From Tulasnella sp. 424 (taxonomy: Eukaryota > Basidiomycota > Agaricomycetes > Cantharellales > Tulasnellaceae), in NCBI GenBank assembly GCA_019633425.1, contig WSUB01000129.1, positions 1-64,000 on the forward strand: 64,000 bases of DNA. The letters run 5' to 3'. Shown here piece after piece: positions 58,642-64,000 of the stretch. Within the stretch, counting starts at the first letter, position 1. Each line of letters starts with the position of its first letter. The position numbers and the translations under genes are program-made. Under the pieces are notes generated by a model, which saw only the letters and a program-made list of their open reading frames with translations, was not told where the DNA came from and ran no database searches.

Positions 58642-59213
58642 TGTTCGGCCATCCAGACGCTGTGCGCCAACTGTAACCCAGGTCGCCTTCATCAGGGTCC
58701 ACTGACCGACCAACCTGTTGTACGAGCAGAAAAATATGCTCTGGTGGGATGTAACCAACGCCCAACGAACCTCAACTCGCTACGACTGAGATTACTAACC
58801 TCGCACCCAACACTCCAGCCACTACCACGCGCTTCCACTTGGGTATCCGCTCAACGTTCTCGGAACTCTCCTACTCGGTCTCGGCATGTTCTGCGCTCCC
58901 ACTACACGACAGCCACCGAACAATCTCATATCGGCATTGGTTCTTCGTCCTCTTTCTGTTCGACCATCCAGCACCAACCATAACCCAGGAAGTGCCAAAG
59001 CAACCAACCGGTGGCACGAGTAGACAAAATACGCTCTGGCGGGGCGGACCCAACGCTCAACGAACCTCGACTCCCCACGACGGAGGTTACTGACCCTCAC
59101 ACCCAACGCGCCAACCAGTAACGCACGCTTCAACTTGGACACCCACCCCATTCAAAGTCCTCGGAACTCCCCTGCTCGGTCTCGGCCTGTTTCTGTTTCC
59201 CCGATATACGACG
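58642..59213. repeat. Diverged tandem duplication, about 270 bp units
   Basis: Units at about 58,642-58,913 and 58,953-59,213 share words in the same order: ctgttcg.ccatccag, taacccagg, tgctctgg or cgctctgg, caacgaacctc, cacccaac, and ctcggaactc followed by ctgctcggtctcgg or ctactcggtctcgg. Roughly a quarter of positions differ. No clear coding role. Confidence 0.5.
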
Positions 59214-59994
59214 AACAAGCATTCCCGAGGCCCCAAGTTACCTCTCTGAGGCGATCGCAGCTGCTATGTACGCCCCTCTCAAAACTGCGGAACCGCTATC
59301 CAACTGCAAATAAGGCCAACCCATTCCATCCGCATTTCGGAATTTCCTTGGTCGTGACTCGTGACTATGGTTCCGTCTTTGGGCCTTCGTACACCTCCCC
59401 CCCTCAAGTCGCAAGACCGGAATGGTACCAGGGAAAATGCAAAGTTGCGCCTTGAGACCGTTCCAATATTGGGTTTTGAGCAAGTATTCACGGCTCCTTA
59501 GGCTTTCGTAAACAGTCGGCACAAGCAATCTCGAAAAGTTCCATTTGCGGATTCGCAATTTTCACCTGTAAGACGTCTGGGATTTTACTCGAGCCATGTC
59601 TGTAGTCTTCCAAATGATAATAAATTAACCGTGATTCGTTCTACTGTGGCAGAGTGGACCTTTCAGATGAGTGTCGACGACTGGTGTTGCCCCAACAATG
59701 CGCTCGTTTTGCTCCTTGCAGAACCCGGGCAGAGTTACCAGGCACGTTGATTATCATACCACAAGGCAAGAGCCTTCACTCTAGGCTCGGGTAAGCCCTT
59801 CACGCGTCAAATTCCGAGGCAAGACACTTTCGATTTCGGTCAGTTGAATGACAATTACAAGCTACGTATCCGAGAGAAAAAGAGTTCGCGCCAGTTGAAG
59901 AGCACGTCATTCGGGAAAGAAGAAGGAAAACCGAGACCACAGACACAACGAGAACTATTTCGATTCATCCGCCACCTGGACACAACACGTCCGT

Positions 59995-61854
59995 TCACCA
60001 AATACGGCTCTCCAAAAGGACGTCACCCAAATTCTCCAATCCAAGACAAGCCTTGAAGAAGCCTTCGATGGCGTTCCTCTGCCTTCCCAGCGAGTTGACG
60101 ACGTCGTGGCCGGGCTTGACGAGGGGCGCCTTGAGCATGTAGGACAAGAGCGAGAGGATGGGGTAGAGAGGCTTGTACTCGGCTTCCTTGTCAGCAGGGC
60201 GGTATTGAACGCGAGTGAATAGCTCGGCGAGGATAGTCAAGTCGAGGATGAGTGGAGAGGCGAGGAGCGAGTCTTCGCATTCGTTGAAGATGTTGAGAGT
60301 GTTCTAATGAAAAGAAAATATGAAGTTAGGGGAAAGACATCTCGTGGATTCGAGTCGTTTGGCACTCACCCTTCCTCCCATCATCAACTCGGAATGGTAC
60401 TCATCGATAGCCCTCTTGGAATCACCAACAGCGGGAACGTACTTGATGACGACAATATGGTCGGGATGCTCGCCTTCCTCGACGACCTTCTTTCCCTCAG
60501 CCGTGACCTCCTTGACAGCGGGCTTGAACAACAACGGGTTGCTCTCAACCATATCGTCCACAACGCTCCTCTTGCTGATCTCCTTGCTCTTGAACTGCCT
60601 CTCAGCGCTCAAGTTCCGTCCGTCGTTGTTGCCCAAGTGGTTGTACGACGCGATGGAGAGCATCTTGATACCGGCGTTGGTCAAGAACTCGGCGAGGACG
60701 GACTTGACCTTGGTTTGGCCGGTCTTCAAGTCGTCTCCGGCGATGAAGGACTTGTGCTCCTCGGCGAGCTGGATGCAGCCGGGCACGAAGGTGTTCTGAG
60801 GCGCGCCGTTGATGAAGGGGCATCCTTCGAGGATGGCCGCAACCGCGAACACGGTCGAGGGGCTCACTTCGGGGTGGGACGCAGCGATCGCCTTGAGGAG
60901 GTTCGCGGACGTGTCGTTGACGCCTTCGATGATGTCGGCGTAACGCTCGGTATTGGCGGTCCAGAACACGACGACGCGATCAAGACCGTGCTGGGCCTTG
61001 AACTCCCTGATGTCCTTGCGCAATTGCTCGAGGTGGGCCTGCTTGTCCTCGCCGGGGATGAGGTTATCAGCGCGCTCCTCCTGGTTGGCAGCGATGAAAT
61101 CGGGGTAGTAGATCGAGCGGAGGGGTTTCATGTGGGCCATCAAGGGAGCGACTTGACGCTGGAGGTCGTAGTCGAGCACCTCGCCGCGACGCATGGCGTG
61201 GTCCAGGGGGGCACCGGAGATGTCCCAGCCACCCAAGACGAGGTCGTTGGGGTGCACCATGGGCAAGATGTCGGAGACGGGAACGTTGAAGTCTTTGCCG
61301 GTGGTAGGGTCGGTGCCGATGCGCATGGTGCTAGCTCGGACGAGCGAGCCCATGTAGTTGGGGACTTGGACGCCGCGCTTGGTGGACCAGTGGATTTGGT
61401 GACGGTTGGCGAGGATGGTAGCGGTGAGAGTGGTACCGTTGTTGCCGCCCCAGCCGACCATCATCAGTCTGTGTCATTGCGGAATGGAGGGAGATGAGGG
61501 AACGGGGGGAGAGAGAAAAAGAGGGGGGAGAAAATGCGGTTAGTCCAAGTTGCAACGCGCGCCAGAAAAGTCAACAACGCACCCAGTCTTGGGAACCTTG
61601 CGCTCAGTGCGAATCTCGTACGCGGTGGACGTAGGCGTAACGTGCAAAGCGCCTTGAGCATCCTTGACGACATCGGCACCGCGGTTCTCGAACTTGGCGG
61701 TGATGTGCTCGGGGGTGTAAACGGTGTTGGTGGAGTGGACGACGATGGGAGCGCCGCGGTTGACTGCGGTAGGATGAACCTCGAGTTCAGGCTGAGGAGA
61801 GGTGTAGCCTGAACCGTTGGGGTCGGGGTTGACGATGAGTTGAGAAGGAGACAT
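59995..61854 (-). CDS. INO1: Myo-inositol-3-phosphate synthase
   Basis: Converts D-glucose 6-phosphate to 1D-myo-inositol 3-phosphate with NAD+ as a recycled cofactor; first step of inositol and phosphatidylinositol synthesis, cytosolic. Minus-strand exons are 61854-61583, 61468-60370 and 60303-59995 (1,680 nt, 559 aa), close to the usual fungal length. The NAD-binding GWGGNNG lies at residues 96-102, just after intron 1. Conserved family blocks are [25 protein letters not shown] (307-321), [10 protein letters not shown] (335-344), [10 protein letters not shown] (365-374), [13 protein letters not shown] (from 384) and [16 protein letters not shown] (433-448). [13 protein letters not shown] and the C-terminal tail follow in exon 3. 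Exon 1 holds the less conserved N-terminus ([16 protein letters not shown]). All blocks are intact, so the enzyme should be active. It lies between the array and A9; nothing suggests a link in function. A long + strand frame over exon 2 is a codon-bias shadow. Confidence 0.97.
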
Positions 61855-62075
61855 GATATGGAATACGACGATTGGGTGTGGATTCGACGATTTAGAGAGC
61901 TCTGACTGCGTCAGCCGTGGTGTGCTTAGTTCCTCTGTGTGAGTTGTGGGAGCTGCAGAGCGAGTTCGAGAACATGCACTGCCTGACAAAGGACGATTGG
62001 GGGGGAGTTGGTGAGGCAAGAGGTTGTAGCGATGGATGGTGGTGGAGGGGGAAGAGGGAGGGAGATGGCACCAGT

Positions 62076-62082
62076 TTTTATA
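62076..62082 (-). promoter_or_regulatory. INO1 TATA box
   Basis: TATAAAA on the minus strand, about 220 nt upstream of the INO1 ATG and followed by a purine/pyrimidine-biased leader. The distance is long for a fungal TATA box but fits a leader of about 190 nt. Confidence 0.45.
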
Positions 62083-62803
62083 TCTTTTCCAGGCACACCC
62101 CCTCGGACGCCGAAAACGGAAACCCGCATTCACCGGTCCGTTCATCAACCAACAACGACAACAAATTAACGACAATTGCCTGATTTTTAACCGCTAGTAC
62201 GTACTGAAAACACAAACACGTACTTCACTTCAACCCCCCAACTTTACCCCGCGATACCAGACTTCCGTTTCAAGACATCTCGGTCGCTCCCTCCGGTTTG
62301 GGGTGGCTTCTCCCACCATGCAATTGCTCGAACACGCTCACTTTTAACGTCAAATATCCAAACCGTCCTTCGATCTGGCCAGCACCAGGCGACTCCGGCA
62401 GCATCGGACGTTTTCTCACTTGCGGGTCGCAACAGTCCGAGACGTAAAACTGCGAGTCGCAGCCCACGATAAGACGTGATAGGCCCACTCGCAAAAATCG
62501 AATATTTCAGCGGGCCCCTACATGGCCTCGGATGTCGATGGAAGTCAAAAAGCCACAGGACGTTGTCTTGGCCACTAGCCGTCCCATGCCGGATGATTCA
62601 ACACTGTCCGGGAGTTATTATGCCTAATGGGGAAATAAGGCCGATGTGATCAGAAGAAGGTCACCGAGCACGTCCAGGGATCCCTTTGTCCCTCGTCCCT
62701 CGCTGACTTGGATATTCTACTGAGGACTCCTCACTGCATACCACTAAGCTGAATCTCGAAGTGACCAATACCGCCACGAACCTTGGCAAGTGCTCGCATA
62801 ACG
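62083..62803. other. INO1-A9 intergenic region
   Basis: INO1 upstream region, then (from about 62,640) a typical A leader with cctttgtccctcgtccctcg and the cgcataacgATG start context. No CRE and no exon-2 relic are visible. No gene seen. Confidence 0.5.
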
Positions 62804-63966
62804 ATGTCCTCTCCACCGACTAGTACGTAGTCTTCGGAAATGAAGAGTCGAGATTGGGTATCTTCAACAGGTTTCTGTTCACAGTCGAAACGTTTAAGGG
62901 TACCGACTGGGAAGAGTGCGACGATTTCATTCGTGCTATCCGTGCGGCGGCATGGAAGGAAGGCAAAATTCAAGACCCACGCTGGATTGCAGACTTTGCG
63001 TCCCTCCACTTCTCGCGGAAAGCTCGAACATGGTATTGCCGGCTTCCGCAGGATGTTCGTCAAGATTGGGAAAAGTTAGAAGTTGCGCTTTCGGATCGTT
63101 GGACACCTCCCGAAGACGAAGACGAGTGAGAACGCGGATCGGTCTCGTAAGCGATTTCTGGGAGGTTGACGTCGACCCTTGTATCAGGCCCCGGATCGAG
63201 CCAACACCAGCAGCTGCGCCTTCACTGATTCGCAGTGATAAGGCTAACATTCCACCACAAGGAGTTCTGAAATTAGTTATAGATGGACTCGATAAAGATT
63301 GTTACCTCAAACTCGATAGCGCGTATGGCAGCGTGACAGAAGACGCGAATCAGGCACTCCGCGTACGTTGCAATTCTTTGTCCAACACCACTCTTCTAGA
63401 GCGGATTGTAAGTTTCAACCAGTCCCTTGGTTTCTATGTCAATCACGGGATGCGCTTACAAATGCAACATAGGATGGATCATGTCATTCTTGGCTAGCAA
63501 TTGAGTGGATAAGCTCGAATCCCATCCTGAAACGTGGATCCACAAAGTGCGCATGGCCTTCGACTACTCGTCTCCCCCTTCTCAAATCTCTTTTTCCAGT
63601 TGTGGTCACCTGGTGCTCTTGGACTCACTTACTCTAAAGACTTCTTCGGGTCAGAATACCCCGTATCAGCTTGCATCATGGACGCTTTCGACAAACGACG
63701 AAGTAATTCCTCTCTGGAGGAACAACGATACCAGTAGTATGTATACCCTATTCCCTATTTTTTTTGTCCACCGATCCGTCTTGCTAGAAATCACGATCGG
63801 TATCTTCCGCGACGGCGGGGGAACGCTCTGTACTGCCGCGGATCCGGACGCCTACTCGAAGAACTATCCGGGCGAAAAGAAAGTGGTAGGGGACCTAGTT
63901 TTCACAATGGGGTATCGAATCTGATTTCTTGGGTTCCAGAAAATTTTTATCAAGCCGATTGACTGA
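62804..63966 (+). CDS. Family A copy A9, diverged, 271 aa
   Basis: Exons are 62804-62822, 62885-63125, 63188-63407, 63473-63546, 63600-63736, 63788-63885 and 63940-63966 (816 nt). Same seven-exon plan although the coding sequence is the most diverged: exon 2 ends KLEVALSDRWTPPEDEDE, exon 3 is two codons shorter, exon 6 one codon longer (loop IFRDGGGTLCTA). It ends KIFIKPID with TGA. Splice sites are all canonical. It lies across INO1 from the array and has the A7/A8 type of intron 1. Whether a B gene follows lies beyond the window. Confidence 0.75.
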
Positions 63967-64000
63967 TGCGGATCCGGCCACTTCATCGAACGATTGAAGC
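63967..64000 (+). other. A9 3' flank at window edge
   Basis: Matches the sequence following the stop codon of other A genes (gatccggccacttcatcgaa). Too short to say more. Confidence 0.4.

Larger units (their letters stand above)
55945..59994. other. Intergenic region between gene X and INO1
   Basis: About 4 kb without a gene I can support. It holds the divergent upstream side of gene X, a weak minus-strand candidate (57,200-57,670), a diverged tandem duplication (58,640-59,213) and the INO1 3' side. Longer frames such as + 57,758-58,153 and + 58,510-58,983 lack splice logic or family motifs. Confidence 0.4.

Noticed and set aside
60307..61497. 396-codon + strand frame
   Set aside because: It lies antisense to INO1 exon 2, whose minus-strand protein carries all the family motifs. 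It is a codon-bias shadow.
1..64000. CRISPR arrays, rRNA and tRNA genes
   Set aside because: No short regular repeats with spacers, and no cloverleaf or rRNA sequence was recognised.

Overview
The window looks like nuclear DNA of a basidiomycete fungus, probably an Agaricomycete. The genes are compact and split by many 40-120 nt GT-AG introns, INO1 has fungal form, and one of the two repeated gene families resembles a family I recall from Agaricomycete genomes (a memory, not a search).

Bases ~560-53,300 are a tandem array of eight two-gene modules, all on the + strand, in the order A1 B1 A2 B2 ... A8 B8. Family A encodes a ~272 aa protein in seven exons: a Gag-capsid-like N-terminal domain followed by a beta-rich C-terminal domain. 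Family B encodes a 269-333 aa protein in seven exons: a tiny first exon (Met-Pro-Ala), a Ser/Thr then Pro-rich N-terminus, an acidic block, a Lys-rich block and a Trp-rich C-terminal domain that could bind DNA. I rebuilt every model by hand from splice sites. In each the exon lengths add up to a multiple of three with all junction phases compatible, which random sequence would not give. All nine A copies stay open. B varies more: B5 has an early stop, B6 is an in-frame fusion of two B genes, B7 needs a substitute splice acceptor and B8 uses a GC donor.

The array has a higher-order pattern: modules 1-3 recur as modules 4-6 about 17-19 kb downstream, and modules 7-8 share other spacer sequence. 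Each B promoter has a CACGTG box 300-350 nt upstream of a TATA-like element. Most module joints carry a TGACGTCA palindrome. Mobile elements sit in the spacers: a 1,246 bp foldback Mutator-like element with a perfect 10 bp target duplication, and two small inverted-repeat elements.

Beyond the array, 53.3-62.6 kb is ordinary sequence with two minus-strand genes. Gene X (418 aa, five exons) may be a single-copy relative of family B. INO1 (myo-inositol-3-phosphate synthase, 559 aa, three exons) is certain. A ninth, more diverged A gene lies beyond INO1 at the right edge, so the A family brackets the INO1 locus.

The likely novel system is the A-B pair. A Gag-derived protein and a basic, possibly chromatin-associated protein are amplified together, keep their reading frames and share promoter motifs. 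Its function is unknown.
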